A DNA stretch of 64,000 nt from Luteolibacter ambystomatis (GCF_018137965.1 NZ_CP073100.1:1736001-1800000); one strand, 5' to 3'. Positions 17,447 to 27,539 are shown, counted from the first letter of the stretch. A program made the numbers and translations. The notes: generated from the sequence alone by a model not told the origin.

Positions 17447-18157
17447 ATGGCTGCCTCGTCCGACAATCCCCGCCACATCGCCATCATCATGGATGGCAAT
17501 GGCCGTTGGGCGAAGGAACGCGGTCTGCCACGCCGGGAAGGACATCGCGCGGGAGCCGAGTCGGTCCGTGAGGTCGTGGACGCCTGCAAGGAACTCGGCG
17601 TCGAATACCTCACGCTCTACGCTTTCTCCTCGGAGAACTGGAATCGCCCGGAAGCCGAGGTGAAAGCCCTGATGGCCCTGCTCGACCGCTTCCTCGATGA
17701 ACGCGCCAAGGATCTGATGCGCCAGGATGTGCGACTGCAAGCCATCGGCCAGATCGAACGCCTGCCCGCCTCCACCCGCAAGCGGCTCGACAAACTGATC
17801 TCCAAGACCGCGGACAACAAATCCGTCACGCTCGTCCTCGCACTCTCCTACGGCTCCCGGGAGGAGATCGTCTCGGCCGCACGTTCGCTGGCCGCCGATG
17901 CTGCCGCCGGAAAAATCCGGCCGGAGGAGATCGATTGCTCCGTGTTCGCCTCCCGCTTGAACACGGCGGGCATTCCCGACCCCGACCTGCTCGTCCGCAC
18001 CTCCGGCGAGCTCCGTGTTTCCAACTTCCTGCTGTGGCAGATCAGCTACTCGGAGATCGTGATCGTGAAGAAATTCTGGCCGGAGTTCCGCCAGGGCGAT
18101 CTCTTCGAGGCGGTGGACGAATACCGCCGCCGCCACCGCCGCTTCGGCGCGCTCTGA
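17447..18157 (+). CDS. uppS: Undecaprenyl diphosphate synthase (cis-prenyltransferase)
   Basis: Elongates farnesyl diphosphate with isopentenyl units to the C55 carrier lipid used for peptidoglycan and surface glycans. 236 residues from ATG 17447 (MAASSDNPRH); ATG 17423 would add eight residues. Family signatures are all present: HIAIIMDGNGRWAKERG with the catalytic Asp, GHRAG, SSENWNRP, and RTSGELRVSNFLLWQISYSE near the C-terminus. It lies after the purA terminator, so it probably has its own promoter in 17306-17446. Together with dxr it places the isoprenoid pathway partly in this window. Confidence 0.96.
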   Translation: MAASSDNPRHIAIIMDGNGRWAKERGLPRREGHRAGAESVREVVDACKELGVEYLTLYAFSSENWNRPEAEVKALMALLDRFLDERAKDLMRQDVRLQAIGQIERLPASTRKRLDKLISKTADNKSVTLVLALSYGSREEIVSAARSLAADAAAGKIRPEEIDCSVFASRLNTAGIPDPDLLVRTSGELRVSNFLLWQISYSEIVIVKKFWPEFRQGDLFEAVDEYRRRHRRFGAL

Positions 18158-18161
18158 AAAA

Positions 18162-18185
18162 GTAGCACAAGCATTCCTGCTTGTG
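18162..18185. repeat. GTAG-hairpin repeat after uppS
   Basis: GTAG is followed by the perfect stem CACAAGC-ATTCCT-GCTTGTG, five bases after the uppS stop. The GTAG-plus-hairpin design matches the elements at 37905-37928 and 40983-41093, although the stem sequence differs. Confidence 0.55.
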
Positions 18186-18293
18186 AGTCCTCGCGGTAAA
18201 CCGCTTGGAATCCCGACCTCTTTTCCCAAGAGCGCACGACCAGCCTTCCTGATAGACGTTCCTCCGTGCCCTTGCTAACCACGGGCACCCCCG

Positions 18294-21200
18294 ATGGATA
18301 CCGAAGCCAACGTGCGCCGCTACTGGGCGTTCATCAGCTACAGCCACACCGACAAGGCGTGGGCGGATTGGCTTCACAAATCCCTGGAACGTTACCCGTT
18401 GCCCAAGGATCTGGTTGGTCGCAAGACCCCGTCGGAAGACCCCGCACCGAAACGCTTCGTGCCCGTGTTCCGGGATCGCGAGGAACTGCCCACGGCCACC
18501 GATCTCGGTGCGGTCATCGCCAAGGCGCTGAAGCACGCCCGCTTCCTCGTCGTCATCTGTTCCCCACGCAGCGCGAAGTCGCAATGGGTCGAGCAGGAGA
18601 TCATTTCCTACAAGCGACTCTATGGCGAAAACCGCGTCCTGTGCCTGATTGTCGAAGGTGAACCATGGGCCAGCGATGGCAAACCCGGCAGCTCTCCGGA
18701 TCAGGAATGCTTTCCCAAAGCCGTGCGCTATCGCCTGGGTGCGAATGGCAATCTATCGGACCAACGCACCGAACCCATCGCCGCGGATGCGCGCGAAACC
18801 GGTGATGGCAAGCAGAACGCCTTCATCAAACTCATGGCCGGGCTCCTCGGCGTGGGATTCGATGATCTCCGCCGCCGCGATCAGGAATACCAGCGCCGCC
18901 GCGTGCGGATCTTCCGCGCACTAACAGGTCTCTTCGCCCTGCTCTTCCTGGCCGCCATCTCCGCCGCCACCTATGCGGCGATCCAGAAGCACAAGGTCCA
19001 GCAGACCCTCAGCCAGGCCGATCTCCAGCTCGCCCTGGTCGCACGGGACAAGGACGAGGTTTCCCAAAGCGCGGCCTATCTCGCGCGCTCGCTGCGATCC
19101 GATCCGGCCAATCGCGAGGCCGCCGTCGCCGCATGGTCATTGCTCGCCCATCGTCAACACCATGCACCAGTCGGTCCCGCTCTGCGTCATCCCAATGCCG
19201 TCGTGGCGGCCGTCGGCTCTGCTGATGAAAAGTGGATCGCCACCGGCAGCGGCAGCGAGGTCTATCTCTGGTCGCGACCGGATCACAAGCTGGTCACGAA
19301 GCAATCGCCCGATGGCTCACCCGTGACCGCCTTCTCGTTGGACACGGATAGGAAGGGCTTCGTCGTCTCCACCCGTTCGGGAAAGATCCATCACCTGTCC
19401 TTCGATTCACTCAAGCCATTTTCCGAACCGATCGCCACCGGTTCCGTGCCCGCGATCCAGGTGACATGGAGTCCGAAGGGCGATCAACTGGCCGTGGCTC
19501 TCGCGGGCGATGACGCCGGCAGCAATGGCGGCACCTTGGTGCGGTTCGCTGCGGATGGTCGCGAACTTGAGCGCATCCCCGCCACACATTTGGTTCCGAA
19601 GGTGATCGCTTGGTCGCCGGATGGTACGCGTCTCGCTGTCGCCGGAGATTCACCCAATGTGCTGCTCGCCACCATCGGTGAAAAGTCGTCCGCCACCCAG
19701 ACACTCAAGTCCAAGCTGGCCGTAACCGGGCTGCACTTCATCACAGCCGATCAACTGACGACCATCGATGTCTTCACCGGTCTGCAAACATGGGATCTGG
19801 TGAAGGGCATCCCATCGGAAGCCAAGCAACTCGCGCCCAGCGTATCCGGTGCGGCCTTTTCTCCGGATGGCCGTTCGTTCCTCGGCACGCGCCGTGGCCC
19901 GGCCGCCTACGTGTACGATAGTAGCACGGGAAAGATCGCGACCGAACCCATCTCTCCCGGCTTCACGATTTCAAACGCCCGCTGGCTGGACAACCGGCAT
20001 GTCCTCCTGACCTCGGAAAACGGACTCGCCCAGGTCCGGCGCATCCGGAATGCGATTCCCGCCGCCGCAGCGGTCTGCGTGCCGGACGGCTATCCGGAAG
20101 CCGTCGCCTTGCATGCCGATGGATTCACACTGGCGGTCGCCTACACGGAGGACTCGCTTGTTCGGTTCTATGATACCCGCACGATGACAGCGACCGGCCA
20201 TCCGGTGCGTTTTCCATCCAAAGTGTTGTCGCTGGGCTTCTCCGACGATGGAAAGACACTCGCTGTCTTGGGATGGGACGGTCATCTCCATACCACCCGA
20301 TGGGAACACGCGTTGAAGATTGAAACCGGCAAGGATCTCATCGCACCGCCCACGACTTCATCCTACAGCAAGGCGACGCTTGGCCAGTTCGCGCCGAAAG
20401 GCAATGTGCTCGCCATTCCCGATGGCCGGGAACTGATCTTCGCCGACCTCCTCACCGGCACCATCAAGACACGCAAGCAATTCGACCGCAAGGTGGCCTC
20501 CCTTGCCTGGACGGATGATGGATCGACTCTGCTGGTCGCCCGCGAGGATCAACTGCTCTCGTTCCAGCGCCCCGATGGTTCCCCCGCCCCCAACCGGCCG
20601 GTGATCCGTCTCAATGCCCCGGCTATCGAACTGGCGGATGGCGGAGAGCGCGTGGCCGTGCTGTCGAATGCGGACCGCATCGATTGTTTCGACAGTCACA
20701 GCGGGGCTCCCAGCGGCACCAGTTTCCAAGCTGGCGCCAATATCACCGGGCTGAAGTGGGATGCCGCTCATGAATGGGTCATCGCGGGTGACATGGATGG
20801 CCGCGCCAGCCTGTGGGATCCCACCGCCGGCCAGGCCCTCGGCCACCTGCCGCGATCCGGCAACATCTGGCACGGCGGTGTGACCTTGCCGGGACGTTCC
20901 GCCGAACTGCTGCGCTTGGATGAATCCATGACGGTCGTACCACTGCTTCCACCCGGTCGCGTTCCGGATTGGCTGCCATCCTTCCTGGAAGGATTCTGTG
21001 GCAACCGCCTCGCGGAGAAGAAGGACGACACGTTGATCGACGTGGACGCGTGGCGTTCCTCCGATGCTGCACCTTCGCCCGGCGAGAAAGGACCTTGGGT
21101 AGACCTCTACTATTGGCTGATGAATGATGCAGCCGATCGCCCTGCCGCACCAGGCTCGACCTTCAACGAATCGCAAACGCGCGACAATCTCATGCTGCAG

Positions 21201-21584
21201 GAGAAATCCGAGCAACTCATCCGCCTGCAGAAGACCATCCAGGAGGAATGGAACTCGAATGAAACGCCGCGCATGCAGAAGGCCGCGGATCTTCTCGACA
21301 ACGCCATCGCACTCCTGCCGGGCAATACCGCCAATCACAAGGTGAAGGTGCTGATGGCCACCACCGTCGGAAACGCCGGACTCATCCGGAATGCGAACCT
21401 TGGTCTCGCCGCCGCCAGCGATGCCACGCTCATCGAGATCCTCGATGCGAAAGCGGAAGCCGCGAAGCAATGCCTTGCCATGACTCCGCCGCAAACGGAC
21501 CAAGCCCGTGCGTTGATCGATGAGATCTTGAAGGAGAATCCGGAGCACGCCGCCACGCTCGAACTGCGGAAGCAGCTGAAGTAA
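18294..21584 (+). CDS. TIR-transmembrane-WD40-like repeat protein
   Basis: A 1096-residue single-gene unit. Residues 8-120 form a TIR domain: FISYSHTDKAWADWLH (13-28), RDREELP, and SPRSAKSQWVEQEI with E102, which aligns with the catalytic Glu of NAD-cleaving TIRs such as SARM1. A membrane helix follows at about 209-230 (ALTGLFALLFLAAISAATYA). The rest, 270-900, is full of short WD40-like units (AWSPDGTRLAVAGD, AFSPDGRSFLGTR, GFSDDGKTLAVLGW), then a helical tail. The TIR part should lie in the cytoplasm and the propeller probably in the periplasm, although topology is not certain. No effector or sensor partner gene adjoins it. Signalling or NAD-based defence are both possible; neither is shown. 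Confidence 0.85.
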   Translation: MDTEANVRRYWAFISYSHTDKAWADWLHKSLERYPLPKDLVGRKTPSEDPAPKRFVPVFRDREELPTATDLGAVIAKALKHARFLVVICSPRSAKSQWVEQEIISYKRLYGENRVLCLIVEGEPWASDGKPGSSPDQECFPKAVRYRLGANGNLSDQRTEPIAADARETGDGKQNAFIKLMAGLLGVGFDDLRRRDQEYQRRRVRIFRALTGLFALLFLAAISAATYAAIQKHKVQQTLSQADLQLALVARDKDEVSQSAAYLARSLRSDPANREAAVAAWSLLAHRQHHAPVGPALRHPNAVVAAVGSADEKWIATGSGSEVYLWSRPDHKLVTKQSPDGSPVTAFSLDTDRKGFVVSTRSGKIHHLSFDSLKPFSEPIATGSVPAIQVTWSPKGDQLAVALAGDDAGSNGGTLVRFAADGRELERIPATHLVPKVIAWSPDGTRLAVAGDSPNVLLATIGEKSSATQTLKSKLAVTGLHFITADQLTTIDVFTGLQTWDLVKGIPSEAKQLAPSVSGAAFSPDGRSFLGTRRGPAAYVYDSSTGKIATEPISPGFTISNARWLDNRHVLLTSENGLAQVRRIRNAIPAAAAVCVPDGYPEAVALHADGFTLAVAYTEDSLVRFYDTRTMTATGHPVRFPSKVLSLGFSDDGKTLAVLGWDGHLHTTRWEHALKIETGKDLIAPPTTSSYSKATLGQFAPKGNVLAIPDGRELIFADLLTGTIKTRKQFDRKVASLAWTDDGSTLLVAREDQLLSFQRPDGSPAPNRPVIRLNAPAIELADGGERVAVLSNADRIDCFDSHSGAPSGTSFQAGANITGLKWDAAHEWVIAGDMDGRASLWDPTAGQALGHLPRSGNIWHGGVTLPGRSAELLRLDESMTVVPLLPPGRVPDWLPSFLEGFCGNRLAEKKDDTLIDVDAWRSSDAAPSPGEKGPWVDLYYWLMNDAADRPAAPGSTFNESQTRDNLMLQEKSEQLIRLQKTIQEEWNSNETPRMQKAADLLDNAIALLPGNTANHKVKVLMATTVGNAGLIRNANLGLAAASDATLIEILDAKAEAAKQCLAMTPPQTDQARALIDEILKENPEHAATLELRKQLK

Positions 21585-21671
21585 TCGACATAGCAACGGC
21601 CAACGTCCCGGCGGAGTCTGGATGACGGGACACCGCTCGCCCGGTGACGCCGATGAGGAGGCGAAATACCT

Positions 21672-22187
21672 TCACGAACTCTCATAAAAAAGAGCACCGG
21701 CTTGTTCGACATCGAGCATCAGAATGACTCCCGCTTCCGTGTGTTTTGAGACTTCCCCGGACCGGACGAAACCATACCTTTCGTAAAATCGAAGTGCCCG
21801 CAGGTTGTCCGGCATGACCTCGGCGCGAATCGTCCGGTAGCCGTTGGCCTGTGCCCAGTTCACCGCGAAGGAGAGGAGCTTCCGCGACAGTCCGCGTGAG
21901 CGCTGCTCCGGAGACACCCACATTTGGATAAGCTCCGTCGTGTGTTCGAATCGCTCATCGCGATACAACGCGGCCAGTCCCACCGGCCGTTCGTCGGTCG
22001 CAAGGAACGTCGCCCTATCGGAACCTCGGGCGCTTTGATCCGCCTGTGCATGCCAGCTATCGTCCGACCGGAGCATGGCGTCCACGAGCGTGGAGGAAAA
22101 TGCCTCCGGCGAATCGCGCAGCGAGGCCAGACGAACCTCCTTGTAGAGCAGGCCTTCTCCAAGATTGATCCTTCGAAACGTAATCAT
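21672..22187 (-). CDS. GNAT-family N-acetyltransferase
   Basis: A 171-residue acetyltransferase starting at ATG 22187 (MITFRRINLG). The acetyl-CoA binding region is visible as MWVSPEQRSRGLSRKLLSF, followed by AEVMPDNLRALRFYERYGF, the typical beta5-alpha4 segment. The N-terminal part (KEVRLASLRDSPEAF) resembles stand-alone GNATs annotated as acting on small molecules or proteins, but no substrate can be assigned. It lies downstream of smc on the same strand, separated by a strong terminator, so it is probably its own unit. Confidence 0.85.
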   Translation of the reverse strand: MITFRRINLGEGLLYKEVRLASLRDSPEAFSSTLVDAMLRSDDSWHAQADQSARGSDRATFLATDERPVGLAALYRDERFEHTTELIQMWVSPEQRSRGLSRKLLSFAVNWAQANGYRTIRAEVMPDNLRALRFYERYGFVRSGEVSKHTEAGVILMLDVEQAGALFYESS

Positions 22188-22290
22188 CTTTCGGGTCGAA
22201 TGTTCCAAGTGGACACGAAGCGCGGCCAACTTTGTGCAAACCTGCATTCCCGGGCAATCCGCAAACCGCAGCCGTGCCACGTCCGCCCCG

Positions 22291-22342
22291 GAAAAAATGA
22301 GGGGCGCGGTATCGGGCTCACTCGAGTCCGAACCGCGCCCCC
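22291..22342 (-). terminator. Strong intrinsic terminator of smc
   Basis: On the minus strand GGGGCGCGG pairs with CCGCGCCCC, with a further inner pairing of CTC and GAG, and the reverse complement of GAAAAAA supplies the T-run. It begins about 20 bases after the smc stop codon. Confidence 0.8.
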
Positions 22343-22363
22343 CTCCCTCTCCTGTCGGAAAAA

Positions 22364-25300
22364 TCAGGCGTCCAATCGCAGCGCCGCTTTCTGCGCGGCG
22401 GTCTTCCCTTCGTTCTTGCCGACGTTGTCGGCGCTGGTGAGACGCATGCCCACCGGCTTCGACACGCCGAACTCTTCCATCGTCACGCCATACATCACGT
22501 CCGCGCGGGCCATGGTGCGCTTCGAGTGGGTCACGATGATGAACTGGCTGTTGTCAATGAAGCGGTCCAGCACCTTGACGAAGCGGTTGATATTCGACTC
22601 GTCCAGCGGCGCGTCCAGCTCGTCGAGCACGCAGAACGGACTCGGCTTGATCATATAAATCGAGAACAGCAGCGCCACGGCGGTCATCGAGCGCTCGCCA
22701 CCGGACAGCAGCGAGATCGACTGGAGCTTCTTGCCCGGCGGCTTGGCGATGACCTCGATGCCGGACTCAAGCGGATCATTTTCATCGATGAGCATGAGGT
22801 CGGCCTTGCCCTGCTCGCCGAAGAGTTCCTTGAACATGTCGCGGAAGTTGATGCGCACCTGGGCAAAGGTTTCGGAGAAGCGGCGCTTGGTTTCCTCGTT
22901 GATGCGCTCGATCACCTCCATGAGTTCGTTCTTCGAACGCATCAGGTCTTCGTGCTGGTTGCGGAGGAAGGTGTTCCGCTCTTCGAGTTCCTCGTATTCC
23001 TCGATGGCATCGAGGTTCACGGGCCCCATCGAATCAAGACGGCGCTTGAGATCACCGACGACCGATTCGACGAACGACCAATCAGGCTCGCCGGTCATCT
23101 CACCGGGGATCTCAATTTTCTCTCCGACAGCGGCATTGACCACCATCGTCTCCATTTCGTCCTCATCGCCATCCTCGGAGCTAACCACCGTCTGGCGACC
23201 GCCGCGGGCCTGCTGCGATTTCTGAGAAGCGATGCAGGAAAGCAGCGCATGGGCATCCGGTTCGAACGAGAGAAGCTCGACCTGATGGCGCTCGAGAATC
23301 GTCTGGACGAGACTTTCCAAGCGCAGCTCCAGCTTGGTCGCGGCGACTTCCTCGCGCCCCTTCTGCTCGGTGATGCGCGAGTGCTGGCGGCGCAGGTCGC
23401 CGAGCACGGACTCGGCCTGTTCGATGGCTTCCAACAGGCCGGTGCGGCTGGCAGAGCGCGAATCGATCTCTACCTGGAGATCCTCCGCTTCATAGCGGTG
23501 GGTCTCGCTTTGTTCGGCAAGTGCCGCGCTTTCGGCGGTGGCGGCCTCGATGCGTTGCTCGAAGGAAGAGATCTCCGACTCACGGCGCATGCTCACCTCG
23601 CGCAATTCGGCGAGGCGGGCTTCCATCGGACGCTGTTGTTCCTCGGCGGCCTGCTTGGCGCGACGCTCAACGGCGAGTGAGGTGCGGAGTTCGTTGAGGC
23701 CTTCGGCAAACTCGGCTTCGCGGCGTGCAGCCGAATCGGCCTCGGTCTGAAGACGGCGCTGGTCGCTATCGAGGCCTTCAAGGCGCTCACGTGCGGAAGC
23801 GAGTTCGTTCTCCAGCGACTCGCGGGCCTCGGCGGCGGCGCGTTCGCGCTGGTCGAGTTCACCACGTTCCCAGCGGACGTTCTCCAGCTTGGTCTCGTAG
23901 TTTTCCACCTCGCGGGTGGCGAGCGTAAGCTGGCCTTGCAGGGTGGAAACCTCCACCTTCTGGCGCTGCAGTCGCTCGCGGGAGACTTCCACCTCCTCCT
24001 GCGTTTCGGTCAGTCGGTGTTCGAGTTCTTCCACGCGGGCGCGGGCTTCTTCCTCAGAGCGTGTGAGCTCGGCGACTTCGGTTTCGAGCGAACGAACCTC
24101 ATTCTGACGCTCCAGCACGGAGGCCGAGCCATCACCGGCGGCACCGCCGCGGATCACACCTTCGGCACCGAGCAGCTCACCATTCAACGTGGCGAACGTG
24201 GTGCCCGGCAGTGAGCCGCGCAGCTTTACGGCGGTCGCGAGATCCGGAACAATGAGCACGTGATCGAGCAGGCGTTCCAGCACGGCGGTCACGCGGCTGT
24301 CCGACTTCACGCGATCCAAAGCCCAGGCCACCGCACCTTCCGGCAGCGATTGCATCTGGGTGCCAGATGCATGGCCGATGAACTCCGTCGGCAGCACCGC
24401 AGCCACGCCGAGCTTCTTCTCGGCAAGGCGGCCGATGATCTCTTCCGCCAGCTTGGCCTCGGTGACGAGCACGGCTTGGAGATGACCGCCGAGCGCGGCT
24501 TCGATCGCACGGGCGCAACTGTTGTCCGCCTCGATCAGACCAGCGAGCACGCCGAGCAGACCCGGCTTGAAATGATCCGGTTGGTCCAGACCACCCAGCA
24601 CGCTGCGTGTGCCCTTTTCAAAGCCTTCGCCGCTGGCCACGAGCTGGCGCACCACATCGAGACGCGATGAACGCTGGGCCAGCACCTTGTGCACCTCCGC
24701 GGCGGCGGTGCGTGCGGCATCGAGATCGCCACGGGTGTGTTGGAACGTGCGCTCCGCCTTCTGGAACGCTTCCTCGAACTCGGTGATGCGCGCGGCGTTC
24801 TCCGAGACTTCATCCTGGAAACGCATCTGCTCGGCGCGGAACTCCTCCAATTCCAGCATCAGGCGCTCTTCTTCTTCGCCGAGCTGACGGGCACGTTCAC
24901 GGGTGCCTTCGAGCTGCGACAGCGCGGCCTCGATGCGGGCCTGATGCGACGCCACCAGCGCCTGCGTGCGGTTCGCCTCGCCGCGGGCCTCACGCAGGTT
25001 GTTCTCGATCGACTCACGTTCGGCTTTCGAAAAACGGCTGCGCTCCTCGTGTTCGGCGAGCTGGTTTTCCTGCTCGATGATGCGGCGGGTCAGCGACTCC
25101 AGCTCTTCATTGGCGGAAATGAATTCGAACTCCTGGCGGGCAAGCTTCTCGCGGGTGTCCTCGATGTCCTCATGGTTCTGGCGGATGCGGCTCTCCAGCT
25201 CGGCCTTGCGCTCTTCGTTAAAGGCGATGCGGCCTTCGGCGGCGGACAAGGCATTGCGATGCTCATTGAGCTGCTGGCGGAGTTCGGCCAACTCGCCTTC

Positions 25301-26137
25301 GAACGCACGGGCGGCGGCGCGGGCTTCGCTAACGGTCTCTTCCTTCGCCGGAAGCTGCTGCTCGATCTCGGCCTCACGCACCTCAAGGCCTCGCACAGAG
25401 GTCTTCAGCTCTCCGAGTTCCGCGGTGATTTCCACGAACTTCTTGTGCCCGAGATGGGTATCGAGAATGCGGACATCACCGGCGAGTGCCTGGTAACGGC
25501 GTGCCTTCGCCACCTGGCGCTTGAGCGAGTTCATGCGGCGGTCCTGCTCCGCGAGCACGTCGGACACACGCAGCAGATTGGCTTCGGTGTATTCCAGCTT
25601 GCGAAGCGCTTCCTTTTTCTCGCGCTTGTACTTGGTGATGCCCGCGGCCTCTTCGAACACCATGCGGCGCTCTTCCGGCTTCGAGGAAAGGATCTGGTCG
25701 ATCTGGCCCTGCGCCATGATCGAGTAGGCGGTGCGGCCGATGCCCGTGTCCATGAGCATGTCATGGATGTCCTTCAGGCGGCACAGCGTGTTGTTGATGC
25801 GATACTCGGAGCGACCGTCACGATACACGCGGCGGGTGATCGAGACCTCATTGTAGTCCACCTTCAGGGCCTCTTCGCAGTCGGCCATGGTCAGGGTCAC
25901 CTCGGCCATGCCCAGCGGCTTGCGGCGCTCGGTGCCATTGAAGATGACGTCCGCCATTTCACCGCCGCGCAGCGCCTTGGCGGAGGTTTCCCCCAGCACC
26001 CAGCGGATCGCGTCCACCACGTTCGATTTGCCACAGCCGTTTGGACCGACAATGCCGGTCACGCCGCGGTCGAACTCGATCAGGGTCTTGTCGGCGAACG
26101 ACTTGAAGCCGTGGATTTCGAGAGTCTTTAGATACAT
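22364..26137 (-). CDS. smc: Chromosome segregation protein SMC
   Basis: A 1257-residue ATPase of the condensin type that organises and segregates the chromosome as a homodimer with ScpA/ScpB. Walker A GPNGCGKS is at 31-38. Long coiled-coil arms fill about 170-500 and 670-1020, rich in Glu, Arg, Ala and Leu. The hinge lies between (about 500-670, starting near EGFEKGTRSVLGG). The C-terminal head has the signature LSGGERSMTAVALLFSIYMI and Walker B PFCVLDELDAPLDE. Start ATG 26137 (MYLKTLEIHGFKSF) is the standard SMC N-terminus. ScpA/ScpB are not nearby. Confidence 0.97.
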   Translation of the reverse strand: MYLKTLEIHGFKSFADKTLIEFDRGVTGIVGPNGCGKSNVVDAIRWVLGETSAKALRGGEMADVIFNGTERRKPLGMAEVTLTMADCEEALKVDYNEVSITRRVYRDGRSEYRINNTLCRLKDIHDMLMDTGIGRTAYSIMAQGQIDQILSSKPEERRMVFEEAAGITKYKREKKEALRKLEYTEANLLRVSDVLAEQDRRMNSLKRQVAKARRYQALAGDVRILDTHLGHKKFVEITAELGELKTSVRGLEVREAEIEQQLPAKEETVSEARAAARAFEGELAELRQQLNEHRNALSAAEGRIAFNEERKAELESRIRQNHEDIEDTREKLARQEFEFISANEELESLTRRIIEQENQLAEHEERSRFSKAERESIENNLREARGEANRTQALVASHQARIEAALSQLEGTRERARQLGEEEERLMLELEEFRAEQMRFQDEVSENAARITEFEEAFQKAERTFQHTRGDLDAARTAAAEVHKVLAQRSSRLDVVRQLVASGEGFEKGTRSVLGGLDQPDHFKPGLLGVLAGLIEADNSCARAIEAALGGHLQAVLVTEAKLAEEIIGRLAEKKLGVAAVLPTEFIGHASGTQMQSLPEGAVAWALDRVKSDSRVTAVLERLLDHVLIVPDLATAVKLRGSLPGTTFATLNGELLGAEGVIRGGAAGDGSASVLERQNEVRSLETEVAELTRSEEEARARVEELEHRLTETQEEVEVSRERLQRQKVEVSTLQGQLTLATREVENYETKLENVRWERGELDQRERAAAEARESLENELASARERLEGLDSDQRRLQTEADSAARREAEFAEGLNELRTSLAVERRAKQAAEEQQRPMEARLAELREVSMRRESEISSFEQRIEAATAESAALAEQSETHRYEAEDLQVEIDSRSASRTGLLEAIEQAESVLGDLRRQHSRITEQKGREEVAATKLELRLESLVQTILERHQVELLSFEPDAHALLSCIASQKSQQARGGRQTVVSSEDGDEDEMETMVVNAAVGEKIEIPGEMTGEPDWSFVESVVGDLKRRLDSMGPVNLDAIEEYEELEERNTFLRNQHEDLMRSKNELMEVIERINEETKRRFSETFAQVRINFRDMFKELFGEQGKADLMLIDENDPLESGIEVIAKPPGKKLQSISLLSGGERSMTAVALLFSIYMIKPSPFCVLDELDAPLDESNINRFVKVLDRFIDNSQFIIVTHSKRTMARADVMYGVTMEEFGVSKPVGMRLTSADNVGKNEGKTAAQKAALRLDA

Positions 26138-26328
26138 CCGGACAGGAGGGTTGGAGGTTGCCCCGAGAGGGATGGGGTGAGGTCAGAATAACCGCCTTTT
26201 CCACCCCTGCAATCCAACAGCCGAAAACCACACTGCATCTTGTGTTGTTTTCCTGACAAAATACCCACCTGTTGAGAATTGTGAAATTAAGGATTTCCGT
26301 AATAAATCGCACATTCCACCGGAAAAGC

Positions 26329-26363
26329 AAAACCCCATCCGCCGCGGAGAGCGACGAATGGGG
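26329..26363 (-). terminator. Intrinsic terminator of the DapA-like/LacI operon
   Basis: On the minus strand CCCCAT and ATGGGG pair around an inner GC-rich stem, followed by TTTTGCTTTT. It lies 25 bases after the stop of the dehydrogenase gene. The rest of 26138-26387 is relatively AT-rich and should also hold the smc promoter. Confidence 0.65.
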
Positions 26364-26387
26364 CGGAAATCGGGAATTCAATGACGC

Positions 26388-27539
26388 TCAAACCAGTTCC
26401 GGCACGTCGATCCAGCGGCCTTCGTGGTGGGACTTCCAGCTCAGTTCGGCAAGCTGGACGCCCTTGGCGCCATCGAGCAGCGACCAGCGGAACGGCTCAT
26501 CGGCGACAACGTGCTTGAGGAACAGCTCCCACTGGATCTTGAAGGCGTTTTCGAAATTCACCTGGTCCGGCACTTCGGTCCAGCGGTCGTAGTAGTTGAT
26601 CGGGCTGTCGATGTCCGGGTTCCACACCGGGCGCGGCGTGACGCTCTGGTGCTGGACCCAGCACTTGCGGAGGCCGACGATGGCGGAGCCTTCGGTGCCG
26701 TCCACCTGCATGGTGAAGAGGTCATCGCGGCGGACACGGACGTTCCATGAGGAATTGAACTGGCAGGTGATGCCGGTTTCGGTCTCGAAGATGGCGTAGG
26801 CGGAATCGTCCGCGGTGCAGTCGAAGGCCTTGCCGCTTTCGTCGTAACGCACCGGGATGTGGGTGGCGGCCTTGCAGAAGACACGGTTCACATTGCCGAA
26901 AAGATTGTCGATCACGTAGCGCCAGTGGCAGTGCATGTCGATGATCATGCCGCCGCCGTCTTCCTCGCGGTAGTTCCAGCTCGGACGTTGGATCGGCTGG
27001 CCTTCGTGCTCGCCGGTGAAGACCCAGTAGCCGAACTCACCGCGGACGGAAAGGATCTTGCCGAAGAAACCCTGCTCCTTGAGAAGCTGGAATTTCCGCA
27101 GGCCGGGCAGCCACAGCTTGTCCTGCACCACGCCATTCTTCACTCCGGCGGCCTCGGCCACACGGGCGATGCGGACGGCTTCATCGAGCGAAACCGCGGT
27201 CGGCTTCTCGCAGTAAATGTGCTTGCCCGCGGCGATGGCCTTCTCAAGGAAGCCGACACGATAGGGCGTGCCGGAGGCATCGAAGAAAATTTCATTGTAG
27301 GAATCCGCCAGCACGGCATCGAGGTCCGTGGACCAACGCTCGACGTTGTATTTCTTTGCAAGACCCTGGAGCTTGTCGGCATTGCGGCCGGTGAGAATCG
27401 GGTCCGGGATCACGCGGGTGTCACCACAAACCACGCCGCCCTGGTCACGGATGGCGAGGATCGAGCGCACGAGGTGCTGGTTGGTGCCCATGCGTCCGGT
27501 GACGCCGTTCAGAATGATGCCGATGGTGCGGGTGTTCAT
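26388..27539 (-). CDS. Gfo/Idh/MocA-family dehydrogenase
   Basis: A 383-residue NAD(P)-dependent oxidoreductase. The Rossmann nucleotide site is GIILNGVTGRMG at residues 7-18, and the family's active-site motif is CEKPTA with the conserved Lys. A long C-terminal alpha/beta domain (HCHWRYVIDNLFG, EDGGGMIIDMHC) matches Gfo/Idh/MocA enzymes that oxidise sugars, inositols or sugar acids. It is the last gene of a minus-strand cluster with an isomerase/epimerase, a LacI regulator and a DapA-like aldolase, 72 bases after the isomerase. The set suggests breakdown of one sugar or sugar acid, but the substrate is not visible. Confidence 0.88.
   Translation of the reverse strand: MNTRTIGIILNGVTGRMGTNQHLVRSILAIRDQGGVVCGDTRVIPDPILTGRNADKLQGLAKKYNVERWSTDLDAVLADSYNEIFFDASGTPYRVGFLEKAIAAGKHIYCEKPTAVSLDEAVRIARVAEAAGVKNGVVQDKLWLPGLRKFQLLKEQGFFGKILSVRGEFGYWVFTGEHEGQPIQRPSWNYREEDGGGMIIDMHCHWRYVIDNLFGNVNRVFCKAATHIPVRYDESGKAFDCTADDSAYAIFETETGITCQFNSSWNVRVRRDDLFTMQVDGTEGSAIVGLRKCWVQHQSVTPRPVWNPDIDSPINYYDRWTEVPDQVNFENAFKIQWELFLKHVVADEPFRWSLLDGAKGVQLAELSWKSHHEGRWIDVPELV

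Noticed and set aside
18294-21584. Complete TIR-based anti-phage operon
   Set aside because: Only one gene is present, with housekeeping neighbours (uppS, GNAT, smc) and no second effector, so a defence system was not called.
24689-26131. Plus-strand frame of 480 codons opposite smc
   Set aside because: Mirror frame of the coiled-coil head region; no start signal or family match.
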